DNA of 64,000 nucleotides from Rhizobium sp. BK376 (GCF_004341625.1 NZ_SLZG01000018.1:41459-105458), one strand, 5' to 3'; numbered from the stretch's first letter, positions 52,264 to 61,107 are shown. Translations and numbers: made by a program. The notes: generated by a model not told the origin, from the sequence alone.

Positions 52264-52506
52264 ATGACACCCCATTTCCGCCATCCTTCGGAGAAGCCGC
52301 CGACGCCGGCCAAGAGCTCCAAACGAGCGCGGCCAAACGCCTTGCGGCACGCTCAGGTACTGCCGCCGCATAATGTCGACCTGACGCTGCCGCCGGCCAC
52401 GCATGACGATATTCACGTGCCGGCCCATGTGACAGGTGTCGACCTTTCCAAGGAAGCGCCGGCTGATGCGAATGCCGCCACCAAGAAGGACATTCGCTCG
52501 CGCTAA
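52264..52506 (+). CDS. Small basic hypothetical protein, probable stress gene
   Basis: An 80-residue protein with AGGAG eight bases upstream. It is rich in Pro, His and basic residues (HPSEKPPTPAKSSKRARPNALRHAQ, PPHNVDLTLPPATHDDIHVP) and appears unstructured, with no signal peptide or known motif. The EcfG promoter match at 52184 suggests induction in general stress. The BON-domain gene follows 62 bases later and probably shares the transcript. Confidence 0.68.
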   Translation: MTPHFRHPSEKPPTPAKSSKRARPNALRHAQVLPPHNVDLTLPPATHDDIHVPAHVTGVDLSKEAPADANAATKKDIRSR

Positions 52507-52568
52507 AGCCGGTCGAACCAAAGACATCCCCATGCGTTACCCATTCGTCGCAGCAAGGGACGATCGAC

Positions 52569-52841
52569 ATGGTGTTCAAGCTGCCGTTCTCCGGCGGTTC
52601 CGGTTTCGAGCAGGGAAATTTCGGCCATCGCCACGCGGCGCTGAAATCCGCGATTGCGAGCGCTCTCGCGTATGCCGAGGATATCGACGCGAGCGACATT
52701 ACCGTGACCGTTGTCGAAACGACGATCGTGCTAGAAGGCAGCGTACCCAGCCAGAATGACATGGACAGGGCGATGGAACTGGCGATCGCCATTGCCGGCG
52801 CGCAGGTTCACAACCGCCTGTGGCGGCAAGCGCATCATTAA
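52569..52841 (+). CDS. BON-domain protein
   Basis: A 90-residue protein with AAGGGA upstream of the ATG. Residues 22-85 form a BON domain (LKSAIASALAYAEDIDASDITVTVVETTIVLEGSVPSQNDMDRAMELA), here without a signal peptide, so it is likely cytoplasmic. BON domains bind phospholipid or act in envelope-stress proteins such as OsmY. It is cotranscribed with the small basic protein under the EcfG-type promoter. Confidence 0.75.
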   Translation: MVFKLPFSGGSGFEQGNFGHRHAALKSAIASALAYAEDIDASDITVTVVETTIVLEGSVPSQNDMDRAMELAIAIAGAQVHNRLWRQAHH

Positions 52842-52861
52842 AACCGCCGCGTGGCCACCGT

Positions 52862-53173
52862 TCAGATTGCCCGTTCCCCTGCAAATATCCTTGAGAGCAC
52901 AATGCCGGTCAGCAGCATGCCCGCACCGCTGGCGACAGTATCGACCAGCGAACCCAGGTAAAGCGGGCCGACGTCGATGAAGAGCAGGTAGGCGACCAAA
53001 AGGTTCAGCCAGCCCCAGATGACATTCATGGTCGGCGAGCTGACGTCCCCGCCATGCACGCGCACGAAAGGCGTGCGAAACGGTCTGCCGCAGACGCCGG
53101 ATACAAAATGCGGAATACCGTTTGCCAGGAATACGCCACCAACGAAATGCGCGATGTAGACGAGGATTGGCAC
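52862..53173 (-). CDS. Small integral membrane protein
   Basis: A 103-residue protein with three hydrophobic segments: VYIAHFVGGVFLANGIPHFVSG, WGWLNLLVAYLLFIDVGPLYLG and VASGAGMLLTGIVLSRIF. A conserved-looking loop CGRPFRTPFVRVHGGDVSSPTMN lies between the first two. I do not recognise a characterised family. It is convergent with the BON gene. Confidence 0.65.
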   Translation of the reverse strand: MPILVYIAHFVGGVFLANGIPHFVSGVCGRPFRTPFVRVHGGDVSSPTMNVIWGWLNLLVAYLLFIDVGPLYLGSLVDTVASGAGMLLTGIVLSRIFAGERAI

Positions 53174-53500
53174 TGGTCATCTCCTTGCGCGAACGCGTGT
53201 CTTCGAGGCGTAGGGAGGCCGATGAGCCTCGTCAAGCAGGTTTTTCCACAACGGCAATTTTGCAGGGCTGAGCCCGTTATTTGAGCGCAGATCATCCGGC
53301 GCGGGTTAGTCGGGCCTAATCATTATTCGTTAGAGTTTTCCAGATTCGGACGAGTCTAATCAAGAATCCATCCTTTGGGCGTTGGCCAGTCGGCGTAGGC
53401 CGAATCTACATACTGACCTATATTATTTCAGAATTGCATAAAATGCATAGAATAGCCGACGAGCTACGCCCAAAAAGCCCGGATTCATTACTTGAAGCGC
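53174..53500. other. Gene-free stretch
   Basis: Part of a 385-base gap between divergent genes (53174-53558), AT-rich in its right half. No RNA, repeat or credible small gene is visible besides the promoter candidate at 53501. Confidence 0.5.
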
Positions 53501-53526
53501 GGAACAAATGAGCCTCGAATACAGTT
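53501..53526 (+). promoter_or_regulatory. Near-match EcfG promoter
   Basis: GGAAC (53501-53505), 17 bases, AGTT (53523-53526): one base off the EcfG consensus, 32 bases before the start of the 87-residue exported protein. The neighbouring exact matches make it plausible. Confidence 0.5.
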
Positions 53527-53558
53527 GATAGGCAGCGGTTTTACTGCTGGAGGCGAAC

Positions 53559-53822
53559 ATGCATAGGCGGATGGCATTCAGATGCGTAGCGGCAGCAGCG
53601 CTATTGATGGCTGCAGCAGCTCCAGTATGGGCGGCGCTCGAGGGCGTCATCGATTATTCAACGCAAACGCCCGAGGTGGACATCAGCACGGTGACGGGCT
53701 CCATCGATCCGGCGGCGGCAGCGGCACCGGACTGCGAGCCGGTCTATGCGCCGAAGCTGGTTCACGAGCGTGACGGCAGCATCGTCGGGATGACCTACGA
53801 GCTGGACGGCGACAATTGCTGA
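53559..53822 (+). CDS. Small exported hypothetical protein
   Basis: An 87-residue protein with GGAGG six bases upstream. A signal peptide (MHRRMAFRCVAAAALLMAAAAPVWA) precedes a short mature part with DCEPVYAPKLVHERDGSIVGMTYELDGDNC, in which two cysteines may form a disulfide in the periplasm. No family recognised. The nearby EcfG-type site suggests stress control. Confidence 0.7.
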   Translation: MHRRMAFRCVAAAALLMAAAAPVWAALEGVIDYSTQTPEVDISTVTGSIDPAAAAAPDCEPVYAPKLVHERDGSIVGMTYELDGDNC

Positions 53823-53929
53823 CGAAGCGGCTACTGCAGCTTCATAGTCCCTGGGTTGTGGCAGCGCTGTCCTGAGCCTGCCCCGGGGTTTCATAATGTC
53901 CTGACACTTCCCAAAGCCCCTCCTTAAGA

Positions 53930-53954
53930 GGAACCTTCAACCCGGCAAGCCGTT
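53930..53954 (+). promoter_or_regulatory. EcfG (RpoE2-type) general stress promoter
   Basis: GGAAC (53930-53934), 16 bases, CGTT (53951-53954): an exact consensus match. It is 139 bases upstream of the start of the exported protein at 54094, so a leader of about 130 bases is expected. Confidence 0.68.
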
Positions 53955-54093
53955 TGCGAAGGGCGTTCCATGATCGCTCCTTGATCGCTCTTGTCCGGCT
54001 GCGCCGTGCATCGAGATCCGCCTGAGGAACATGAGGGGCCGGGCAAGACAGGGGCCGGTAACGCAGGGGGAAGGGGAAATACAGGAGGAAGAC

Positions 54094-54438
54094 ATGATCT
54101 CCCGTCTGACCACCGTGGCGCTGGCGCTTTTCGTTGGCGTCGTCAGCGTCCCGCATCTGGCGCTAGCGCAGGACTATGACATGGAGACCGGCCCGCCGCC
54201 CGGCTATCCGCCGCAACAAGGATACGATGACGACGACGGTGGCCCGCCGCCACCGCCGCGCCATGCGCATGCCTGCAATCTCGATGACGCCGAAGACGAG
54301 GCCCGTGACATGGGCTTTCACCGCCCGCATGTCATCGATGTCGACCCGCGCCGCGTTGTCGTGGAAGGCTTTACCCACCACGGTCCCGATCGCATCTACT
54401 TTGCAAATGTCCGCGGCTGTCCTGTGATCGGGCGTTAA
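54094..54438 (+). CDS. Small exported hypothetical protein, Pro/Asp-rich
   Basis: A 114-residue protein starting MISRLTTVALALF with AGGAGGA five bases upstream; the frame reaches further upstream but without support. The signal peptide ends near LALAQ. The mature part has a Pro/Gly/Asp-rich linker (PPPGYPPQQGYDDDDGG) then a compact domain with HACNLDDAEDEARDMGFHRPHVIDVDPRRVVVEGFTHHG and a final GCPVIGR, likely one disulfide. Under an EcfG-type promoter. Function unknown. Confidence 0.72.
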   Translation: MISRLTTVALALFVGVVSVPHLALAQDYDMETGPPPGYPPQQGYDDDDGGPPPPPRHAHACNLDDAEDEARDMGFHRPHVIDVDPRRVVVEGFTHHGPDRIYFANVRGCPVIGR

Positions 54439-54508
54439 GGGGAAACGGACAAGCTACCGAAAGATGGGCAAGCTCGCCGCCATGGCTCTCGTTACGGCGC
54501 CATTCGAG

Positions 54509-55006
54509 TTATTTCTTGCTCGGAGCTTTGGTATTTGCCGGCGGCGCTTTGCCATTCGTCTTGAAACTGCCCGTGAAGGCGGAATCCTTGGATTTTGCCG
54601 TGCATTCGATCGTGGTCGGTTTGCCCGAATAGGGGTTGCCGAAGGTGCAGAAGCCTGATGCCTCGACCTGGCCCGTCATCTTCGTACCGACACCCGTCGA
54701 GACCATATTCAGCGTCAGGCGCGCGTTTCCGGGCGTCGTCGGTCGTACGGTTCGTCCGTCACCACCGAAGCCGAGCATTTTGCCTTCAGACGTGAAAATA
54801 AAGGTCACGGTCCCGTCAGGGCCGGTCACGGTCGCCAATTCGCCCTTGCATCCTTTCGACGCGTCGAGCTTGCCGACGACCAGCTTCGAGCATTTGCCAG
54901 GCAGGGCGATAAGGCCGGGAGGACCGGGAAAATTCTGCGCCATCGCGCCGCTCGCAACTAAGAAAAATGCCGCGAGGGCACATGAAATCCGGCTGACCTT
55001 GCCCAT
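54509..55006 (-). CDS. Exported hypothetical protein
   Basis: A 165-residue protein with a clear signal peptide (MGKVSRISCALAAFFLVASGAMAQ). The mature part has four cysteines in GKCSKLV, KGCKGEL, GFCTFGN and IECTAKS, beta-strand-rich spacing (TVTFIFTSEGKMLGFGGDGRTV, ARLTLNMVSTGVG) and a Pro/Lys tail. It resembles small periplasmic beta-barrel-like proteins but I cannot place it. No EcfG-type site is seen upstream. Confidence 0.7.
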   Translation of the reverse strand: MGKVSRISCALAAFFLVASGAMAQNFPGPPGLIALPGKCSKLVVGKLDASKGCKGELATVTGPDGTVTFIFTSEGKMLGFGGDGRTVRPTTPGNARLTLNMVSTGVGTKMTGQVEASGFCTFGNPYSGKPTTIECTAKSKDSAFTGSFKTNGKAPPANTKAPSKK

Positions 55007-55178
55007 GGCGATTCTGCTCCTAACTTCCGATTCGTCTGTGATGATATTTTACAGCAGGGTTGCGGCAAAGCTTTGTTGCAAATGCGCTTTAAGGTGAGAC
55101 GGAAAAGTCGATCCGGGGCGAGAACAAAAGCCGATGCGCCCGATTTCCGTGATTAAACCATAGCTCGAGGTGGGTCCG

Positions 55179-55490
55179 ATGAAATTGTTGATGGCAGCAG
55201 GAATAGCACTCAGCCTTGCATGTATTTCAGCGGCGGAAGCGCCGTCGAACTACGAAACCTATTATGGCGGCGTTCGCGTCGATTCCGATCCCAGGCTTCT
55301 CAACCACTATAACAGGGTTCTAGCCTATTGCGATCGCGAGGCAAGCCTGCCGCAGCGCGGATCGCCATACCCCTACGACACGTGGCATATTCTAGCACTT
55401 CGCAGCTGTCTCTATCGATACAGCTTCGTCGATCGGGGGGTTCATTCCTACCCGGCCAATTGGTTCTGGGGGCATGTATTCGAACAGTGA
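55179..55490 (+). CDS. Small exported hypothetical protein
   Basis: A 103-residue protein starting MKLLMAAGIALSLACISAAEA, with GAGG upstream; a GTG at 55170 is in frame but less likely. The mature part NYETYYGGVRVDSDPRLLNHYNRVLAYCDREASLPQ ... LRSCLYRYSFVDRG carries two cysteines that may form a disulfide. No family recognised. Confidence 0.62.
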   Translation: MKLLMAAGIALSLACISAAEAPSNYETYYGGVRVDSDPRLLNHYNRVLAYCDREASLPQRGSPYPYDTWHILALRSCLYRYSFVDRGVHSYPANWFWGHVFEQ

Positions 55491-55872
55491 CGGAAGGTTC
55501 CGGCGCAGAGCCGGTGACTGGCCGCCCGCATTGAGTCGGAGCGGGCTGGCTATCGGCTCGAGGCGCGCTACGGCCTTGAGCCTTCGCTTGTCGATTAACC
55601 GAAGAATCCGTCCAATACGGAAGGATGGATGGCGGGGGTTTTGACTTCTGATCTGCGGCGACGTCGGGCGACAAAATTGGCCGACAAGAGGAAGCGCATG
55701 AAGCCGCCTTTGATGGCGTTTCTTTTGTTTTGCATTTTCGAACTCACTTGTTTTTCTTTTTTTCTGCCGCTGCATGTAGGCGCGTCATCGCATTGTCACA
55801 ATAGTGTCATGGACAATGCAGGCATGCAAAATTGCGGGGCGTTGAGGGCCCGGTGCGGCACGTCTCGCATCT
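55491..55872. other. Gene-free stretch
   Basis: About 382 bases between convergent genes. It contains a short hairpin CCGGC/GCCGG soon after the upstream stop and an inverted repeat CATTGTC/GACAATG (55791-55818). A frame starting at 55629 runs into the permease gene and has no codon or ribosome-site support. Confidence 0.5.
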
Positions 55873-57015
55873 TCAGGCGCTTGCGGGACTTCGAGCTTCG
55901 AGAAAAAACGCAAGAACGGTGTAGACGACCGCCAATATCCACAGCGTGAGGAATTGCTGAGATACCTCGGCGATGGTCGCGCCCAACTGCGCAACACCGA
56001 CCATCCCAAAAATCGCGGAAGTGCTGGGCAGCACGAGGGCTATGTCTTTCAGCCAGTTCGGGATTGCTTCCGCCGGCCAGGAAAATCCCGCAAGGAACAG
56101 AAACGGTATGCCGACAGCGGCCGTCAGCAACTGGACCGCCAGCGGGTTTCGCAACAGCCTGGCGATGACCATGCCAAGCGACGATACGGCGATGATGAAG
56201 GGTAGGGCAAAGATCGCGATCGCGACGGGCGATCCGAGCCTCGGAATGCCGTAGAGATAGGGCAGGGCAATCAGGTAGAAGGAGGCGGCGAATATCTCGA
56301 TCGTCAGATAGGCGAGCAATTTGCCCAATATCCTGTCATAGGGACCAGCCTGCTGCTGCGACAATGCCTCCAGCTTCGGGTTTGGATGCGTCTCGAGCAG
56401 GCCGACGCCGATCAGCAGGGTCTGCTGCAGGATGAGCACCAGGGCAGCGGGAAGAATATAGGTCGCATAACCGCCTTGAGGATTGAAGAGGGTGACCGCC
56501 GTCAGAGGGAGCGGATCCGGGGCGGCCTCTGCAATCACCGGATCCACATGGGCGGCGATCAGGCGAGCGGTCTCGATTTCGGCACCCATGGTTCGGGCAA
56601 CCGCTGTCACCGCGCCGGAGATGCGCTGATAGACCAGGAAATAGCTGGCGTCGGCATAAAGAGCGATCGGCGACGCGCGACCGTGCAGCAGGTCCCGCTC
56701 GAAATATTTTGGGATGACGACAAGCCCGAATAGGTTCCTCGCGAAAATCGCGCGCTCGGCCGAAACCTCGTCCGGAAAGGTAGCCGCGATTGTGATATCC
56801 GAAGACGCTTCCAATCGGCGCGCAAGCTCCCGGCTGCTGTCGGTATCGTCGCGGTCCACGAGCGCGATCGGTACGTTCCGCAAGGCCTCGTTTCGATAGG
56901 GCTGGGGATAGAAGACCGAATAGATGAGAACGGCGATCACCAGGACCGAGAAGGCGGGCCGCAGCTTGAAGATGCGCTCCAGTTCGATGCGATAGACCGC
57001 GAGAAGGCCGCTCAT
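55873..57015 (-). CDS. ABC-2 type permease (second of two)
   Basis: A 380-residue membrane protein of the ABC-2 export family: one N-terminal helix (AFSVLVIAVLIYSVFYP), a large periplasmic domain with IALVDRDDTDSSRELARRLEAS and LFGLVVIPKYFERDLL, and a C-terminal bundle of five helices ending TLWILAVVYTVLAFFLEARS. The sequence PFLFLAGFSWPAEAIPNWL before the last helices is typical. It overlaps the upstream permease by four bases. It should export a drug or envelope component with the HlyD-type partner, but no ATPase gene is present. Confidence 0.85.
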   Translation of the reverse strand: MSGLLAVYRIELERIFKLRPAFSVLVIAVLIYSVFYPQPYRNEALRNVPIALVDRDDTDSSRELARRLEASSDITIAATFPDEVSAERAIFARNLFGLVVIPKYFERDLLHGRASPIALYADASYFLVYQRISGAVTAVARTMGAEIETARLIAAHVDPVIAEAAPDPLPLTAVTLFNPQGGYATYILPAALVLILQQTLLIGVGLLETHPNPKLEALSQQQAGPYDRILGKLLAYLTIEIFAASFYLIALPYLYGIPRLGSPVAIAIFALPFIIAVSSLGMVIARLLRNPLAVQLLTAAVGIPFLFLAGFSWPAEAIPNWLKDIALVLPSTSAIFGMVGVAQLGATIAEVSQQFLTLWILAVVYTVLAFFLEARSPASA

Positions 57016-58229
57016 GTCCCGCCCTCCCTTCTTAGTCGTCTGCTTGCGTGCATCCTATCGGTGCGCAAGCCGAGGACTGTCAGTCGGAGAAACACAAGGA
57101 GGAGCAGGATCAGCATCAGCGCGAGGAGGGACAGCAGCGGCTGGAGCGACAGGTCGACGGGTGTGCCCCGGACGGTCTGGTCGACGCGCACCATCAGATA
57201 CCAGGTCCCCGGCAGCAGTTGGCCCCAGTGATAGGCGAAGAAATTCATGCCAAGCCTGGGAAAGCCGATGCCCATGAAGCCGAATGCCGGGGCGGCGAAC
57301 AGGGCTCCGATGCTGATGGCTGTTGCCGTCGGGCGCAGGATAAGCGCAAAAAGTGTGCCCAGAAACTGGCAGGCGAGCACAAAGAGAATGCCGCCGCAAA
57401 CGAGAAGCAGCCTGTCGCCTCTGAGCGGCATCTCGAGAACGGAAAAAAGAACGATATCGGAAAGGCCGAGCACGAATAGAAACAGGATCGTATAAGGCAG
57501 GATCTTCCCGAACAGCGCGCGCCACAGGCCGCCTCCGAGCCTGCGAAGGACCCGCAGACGATAGGGCCGGTCGACATCAAGGCCGACGCAATAGGCCATG
57601 GTGGTGATGACGGCCACCTGAAGGACCGACGGTAAGAGGGCTGCAAGAAGAAAATAGGCGTAGTTGAGGGTCGGATTGAAGAGCGGATGGACCTGGACCG
57701 GAATCGGCTGCAGGTCTGTCTGCGCGATGTCGACAGGCTCGCCCTTCTCGGTTCGCAACGCCAGCCGGATTGCCGCCGCCACGCTCGGCACGGCAGCGCT
57801 GACCCCCCGAAGCGTCAAGTTGCCGGGCGTCAGGGTCTGGGTGTTATAGAAAAAAACGACCTCGGGACGCCGGCCGGCGAGGGTATCCCGCTCAAGATTG
57901 AGAGGAAGGTACAGCAGACCGTGCACCTTTCCCGACAGGATGAGATGTCGGCCCTCGGCCAGATCGGCAACCCGGACGGCAACGGCGGTGTCCGGCGTGG
58001 CATCCACGGTGCGGATGACGGTTCTTGAAAGATCCGAGCCATCAAGGTCGAGGACGGCGATCGGCAACCGGGTTGCCAGGCCTTCGTGGAAGACGGTTGC
58101 CAAAAGCCCCATCAATATCAGCGGCATAAGAGTAGACAGGAAAAGCAGGAAGGGGCGGCGGCGAAAATGATCGATCTCCCGCCGAAAGACGAGAGCAAAG
58201 CCGGGTCTGATCGCTCCCTTTCCGAGCAC
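57012..58229 (-). CDS. ABC-2 type permease (first of two)
   Basis: A 405-residue protein with the same layout as the next gene: N-terminal helix (PFLLFLSTLMPLILMGLLATVF), periplasmic part with LPIAVLDLDGSDLSRTVIRTVDATP and KVHGLLYLPLNLERDTL, and five or six C-terminal helices containing GFMGIGFPRLGMNFFAYHWGQLLPGTWYL. The start is a GTG at 58229, one base after the HlyD gene stop. The two permeases are diverged duplicates and probably work as a heterodimer. Without a linked ATPase the energy source is unclear. Confidence 0.85.
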   Translation of the reverse strand: MLGKGAIRPGFALVFRREIDHFRRRPFLLFLSTLMPLILMGLLATVFHEGLATRLPIAVLDLDGSDLSRTVIRTVDATPDTAVAVRVADLAEGRHLILSGKVHGLLYLPLNLERDTLAGRRPEVVFFYNTQTLTPGNLTLRGVSAAVPSVAAAIRLALRTEKGEPVDIAQTDLQPIPVQVHPLFNPTLNYAYFLLAALLPSVLQVAVITTMAYCVGLDVDRPYRLRVLRRLGGGLWRALFGKILPYTILFLFVLGLSDIVLFSVLEMPLRGDRLLLVCGGILFVLACQFLGTLFALILRPTATAISIGALFAAPAFGFMGIGFPRLGMNFFAYHWGQLLPGTWYLMVRVDQTVRGTPVDLSLQPLLSLLALMLILLLLVFLRLTVLGLRTDRMHASRRLRREGGT

Positions 58230-58230
58230 G

Positions 58231-59211
58231 TCACGACCCCGCCTTGGGCCAGAGTGCGATCGCGCTCATTCCCGGGCGCAGTCCCTTGACCGGGCTGGTC
58301 GGTTCGGCGCGGACTTCGAAAGTGCGCAGATCGAAATCGCCGGTCGCCCGGGTCGCGCGCCATGTGGCGTACTGCCCCTGCGCATTGATGACGGTGACCC
58401 GCACCTCGATCCTGCTGTTATCGAGGGCAGGCACCGTCACCTCGAACCGGTCGCCGATCGCAAGTCCCTTGAGCAGATCCTCACGCAGGTTGAAGGTGAA
58501 CCAAGGGTGGTTGATGTCGATCAGGGAGAAGAGGGGTGCGCCGGCACTGAAATTTTCCCCAAGCTCGGCCACGCGCGTCGTCACTTGCCCATCGATCGGC
58601 GTGTGGATGGTTAATTCGCCGACATCCGTTTGCGTCTGCGCCAGCGAGGCCTTTGCCTGCTCGACCTGGGTGGCGGCGAGCGCCTTTTCTTCCTTGCTCG
58701 ATCCGGCGACAGCAAGATCCAAAGCGGCCTGTGCCGATTCCCGCTTGCGGATTGCAGATTCGAGGTTGCGGGTCGCTTCGTCGACCATCGATTGCGTCGA
58801 TGAGCCCGAGGTGACGAGCTTTGCCTGGCGCGCCGAATTCTCCTGATAAAGGGTGACGTCGGCATCGGCGGCGGCCAACTCCGCCTTTCGAGCCTCGATT
58901 GTCTCCGGACGGGTGCTGTTGACTCTGATGAGGTCGGCCTCGGAGACGGCAAGTGCGGCTTTCGCCATTTGCAGGCTTGCGACCAGTTGCGGGCTTTCCA
59001 ATTCAGCGATCACCGAGCCCGCCGTGACATTATCCCCGACATCGGCGTTGAGCTTGGCAACACGTCCGGACACGCGGGGGCTGAGATCGACGCGATTCGC
59101 GGAAACTTCTCCCTGGACCACCAGCGGCGGCGGCCTGGTCGCAAACCAGAGAACGATCCCCAGGGCCACGATTGCCCCAATCGCGATCAATGCCCGAACA
59201 AGTCTCAGCAT
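58231..59211 (-). CDS. HlyD-family periplasmic adaptor subunit
   Basis: A 326-residue membrane-fusion protein starting MLRLVRALIAIGAIV with GAGGGGAAG upstream; a further ATG 17 codons before is possible but less supported. One N-terminal membrane helix is followed by the biotinyl-lipoyl-like part (VSGRVAKLNADVGDNVTAGSVIAEL), a coiled-coil hairpin of about 110 residues (residues 85-195), and the closing lipoyl and beta-barrel parts (IDGQVTTRVAELGENFSAGAPLFSLIDINHPWFTFNLRE, RPGMSAIALWPK). It should bridge the permeases to an outer-membrane TolC-type channel that is not in the window. Confidence 0.88.
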   Translation of the reverse strand: MLRLVRALIAIGAIVALGIVLWFATRPPPLVVQGEVSANRVDLSPRVSGRVAKLNADVGDNVTAGSVIAELESPQLVASLQMAKAALAVSEADLIRVNSTRPETIEARKAELAAADADVTLYQENSARQAKLVTSGSSTQSMVDEATRNLESAIRKRESAQAALDLAVAGSSKEEKALAATQVEQAKASLAQTQTDVGELTIHTPIDGQVTTRVAELGENFSAGAPLFSLIDINHPWFTFNLREDLLKGLAIGDRFEVTVPALDNSRIEVRVTVINAQGQYATWRATRATGDFDLRTFEVRAEPTSPVKGLRPGMSAIALWPKAGS

Positions 59212-59418
59212 GCGAGTCTTCCCCTCAAATCTCCGCCAGCGATAAACGGTAGCGTCTTCCATGCGCCCTGGATCGGTTTAGCCGCTGGAAACGTACGCTG
59301 CGAGTGGAGAAAGGTACAGCGCGGGATAGCAGGCGAAGAGGTTTCTTATCTCGATAAATTTGCCTCATTACCGGAGGGCAACAGCGGCACGTCCCAAGTA
59401 GATTACGTGCACAAAATA

Positions 59419-59435
59419 AAGCCCTCAGAAGGCTT
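59419..59435 (-). terminator. Possible terminator downstream of tRNA-Val
   Basis: Read leftward, AAGCC and GGCTT enclose a seven-base loop and run into TATTTT, 80 bases after the tRNA 3' end. The stem is only five base pairs, so the call is weak. Confidence 0.3.
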
Positions 59436-59515
59436 GAGGAGAGGCAATGCTTTGAAGACTTAAACTCACCAATCGGCGGCTTGGCGAAAGTCCCTTATGG
59501 GTCAAGGGGATCGGA

Positions 59516-59590
<75 letters not shown>

Positions 59591-59674
59591 ATCCGATGGC
59601 GGCGCATAGATCACAAAACCCTTTGAGCCGTCAATAGGCTTTTTTGAAGTTTTGTGACGCGCCGCCGGAATGCC

Positions 59675-60037
59675 TTATGCGGCAAGGAGTTTGTTGACCT
59701 CGTCGACCAGTTCGCGCAGGTGGAAAGGCTTGGAAAGGACCTTTGCATCCTTCGGTGCCTTCGAATCAGGGTTCAGCGCAACGGCGGCAAAGCCGGTGAT
59801 GAACATGACCTTAAGGTCAGGATCGAGCTCGGTGGCGCGGCGCGCCAGCTCGATGCCGTCCATCTCGGGCATGACGATATCGGTCAAAAGCAGCGAGAAG
59901 GGCTCTTCGCGAAGACGGTCGTAGGCGCTGGCGCCGTTGTCGAAGGACGAGACCTTGTAGCCCGCCTTTTCAAGCGCTTTCACGAGGAAGCGACGCATGT
60001 CGTTGTCATCTTCGGCAAGAAGTATCTTCTGAGTCAT
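59675..60037 (-). CDS. cpdR: CpdR-type single-domain response regulator
   Basis: A 120-residue receiver without an output domain, starting MTQKILLAEDDNDM. With this start, the phosphoacceptor is D53 in LLLTDIVMPEMDG, as in Sinorhizobium CpdR1; the ATG at 60061 would add eight atypical residues. Acidic pocket DD at 10-11, the switch Thr in FITGFA and Lys in SKPFHL are present. CpdR, when unphosphorylated, directs ClpXP to the pole and primes degradation of substrates in the cell-cycle pathway that controls CtrA; it is a key regulator in rhizobial cell cycle and symbiosis. It is divergent from the N-formylglutamate amidohydrolase gene, a neighbour pair I recall as conserved in Rhizobiales. Confidence 0.92.
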   Translation of the reverse strand: MTQKILLAEDDNDMRRFLVKALEKAGYKVSSFDNGASAYDRLREEPFSLLLTDIVMPEMDGIELARRATELDPDLKVMFITGFAAVALNPDSKAPKDAKVLSKPFHLRELVDEVNKLLAA

Positions 60038-60222
60038 TACAGGACCGTCAATCAATGTCATCTCTCATGGCTATTCAGCCGTTAACCTTATCCGTCGCCC
60101 GTAAAGAAGCGATGAATAGCAATGTCGACGGCCATCATTTCAGTTGATGTTAGTATGGACTTGCGCGCAAGCAACTGGCAACATGGGCAGTGCACAACTT
60201 GTTGACATGGTAAAGACGTCTG

Positions 60223-61107
60223 ATGCCTGCAGAAATGCGCGATTTCGAAATATTCGAGATATTGGAGCCCGTTTCGCAGTCAATTCCCTTTGTCTACAAC
60301 TCTCCGCATAGCGGCCGCATCTATCCCCCCGATTTCATCGCCCAGTCCCGTCTTCAGGGCATGTCGATCCGCCGCTCGGAGGATCACTATGTAGACGAGC
60401 TGTTTTCGGCCGCCTGCGACCTCGGGGCGCCGCTTCTGGTTGCCAATTTTCCTCGCGCCTATATCGACGTGAACCGCGAGCCCTATGAACTCGATCCCCG
60501 CATGTTCGACGGGCCGCTGCCGCCCTATGCCAATATCAACTCGATCCGGGTTGCCGGCGGGCTCGGCACCATTCCGCGCATCGTTGCCGAAAACATGGAA
60601 ATCTATGCGCGCCGCGTGCCGGTCGAGGATGCGCTGAAGCGCATCGAGACGATCTACAAGCCCTATCATGCCGCCTTGCGGCGGCTGATCGCCGCGACCC
60701 ATGTGAAGTTCGGTTTCGGCGTTTTGATCGACTGCCACTCCATGCCCGGCAATATCCGCATCGCCGGCAGCCATGTCCGCCCGGATTTCATCATCGGCGA
60801 CCGCTACGGCACCAGCGCCTCCGCCGAGCTTTCGCGCGCCGCCATGCAGATACTCGAGGAAATGGGCTTTGCCGCCGTGCGCAACAAGCCCTATGCCGGC
60901 GGCTTCATTACCGAGCATTACGGGCGACCCTCGCGAGGGCTGCATGCCTTGCAGATCGAGGTTAACCGCGCGCTCTATATCGACGAGATCACGCTGCAGA
61001 AGAGCCCGGATTTCAACGCCGTCAGGGCTGCGATGACCTCGTTCATGCGGCAGATGGCGGATTATGTCGATAAATTCGCGGGCGACACGGCGCTCGCTGC
61101 CGAATAG
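60223..61107 (+). CDS. N-formylglutamate amidohydrolase family protein
   Basis: A 294-residue enzyme of the N-formylglutamate amidohydrolase family. Metal-binding and active-site blocks are in order: PFVYNSPHSGRIYP, RSEDHYVDELF, ANFPRAYIDVNREPYELDPRMFDG, LIDCHSMPG and GDRYGTSAS, then NKPYAGGFITEHYGRP and LQIEVNRALYID. It should hydrolyse an N-acyl amino acid such as formylglutamate from histidine degradation; no hut genes are nearby, so the substrate may be different. ATG at 60223; upstream region divergent from cpdR. Confidence 0.88.
   Translation: MPAEMRDFEIFEILEPVSQSIPFVYNSPHSGRIYPPDFIAQSRLQGMSIRRSEDHYVDELFSAACDLGAPLLVANFPRAYIDVNREPYELDPRMFDGPLPPYANINSIRVAGGLGTIPRIVAENMEIYARRVPVEDALKRIETIYKPYHAALRRLIAATHVKFGFGVLIDCHSMPGNIRIAGSHVRPDFIIGDRYGTSASAELSRAAMQILEEMGFAAVRNKPYAGGFITEHYGRPSRGLHALQIEVNRALYIDEITLQKSPDFNAVRAAMTSFMRQMADYVDKFAGDTALAAE

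Noticed and set aside
55629..55949. Small plus-strand frame with a hydrophobic stretch between the exported protein and the permease
   Set aside because: It runs into the 3' end of the permease gene, lacks a ribosome site, and its second half is antisense-like; a short hydrophobic run alone is not enough.
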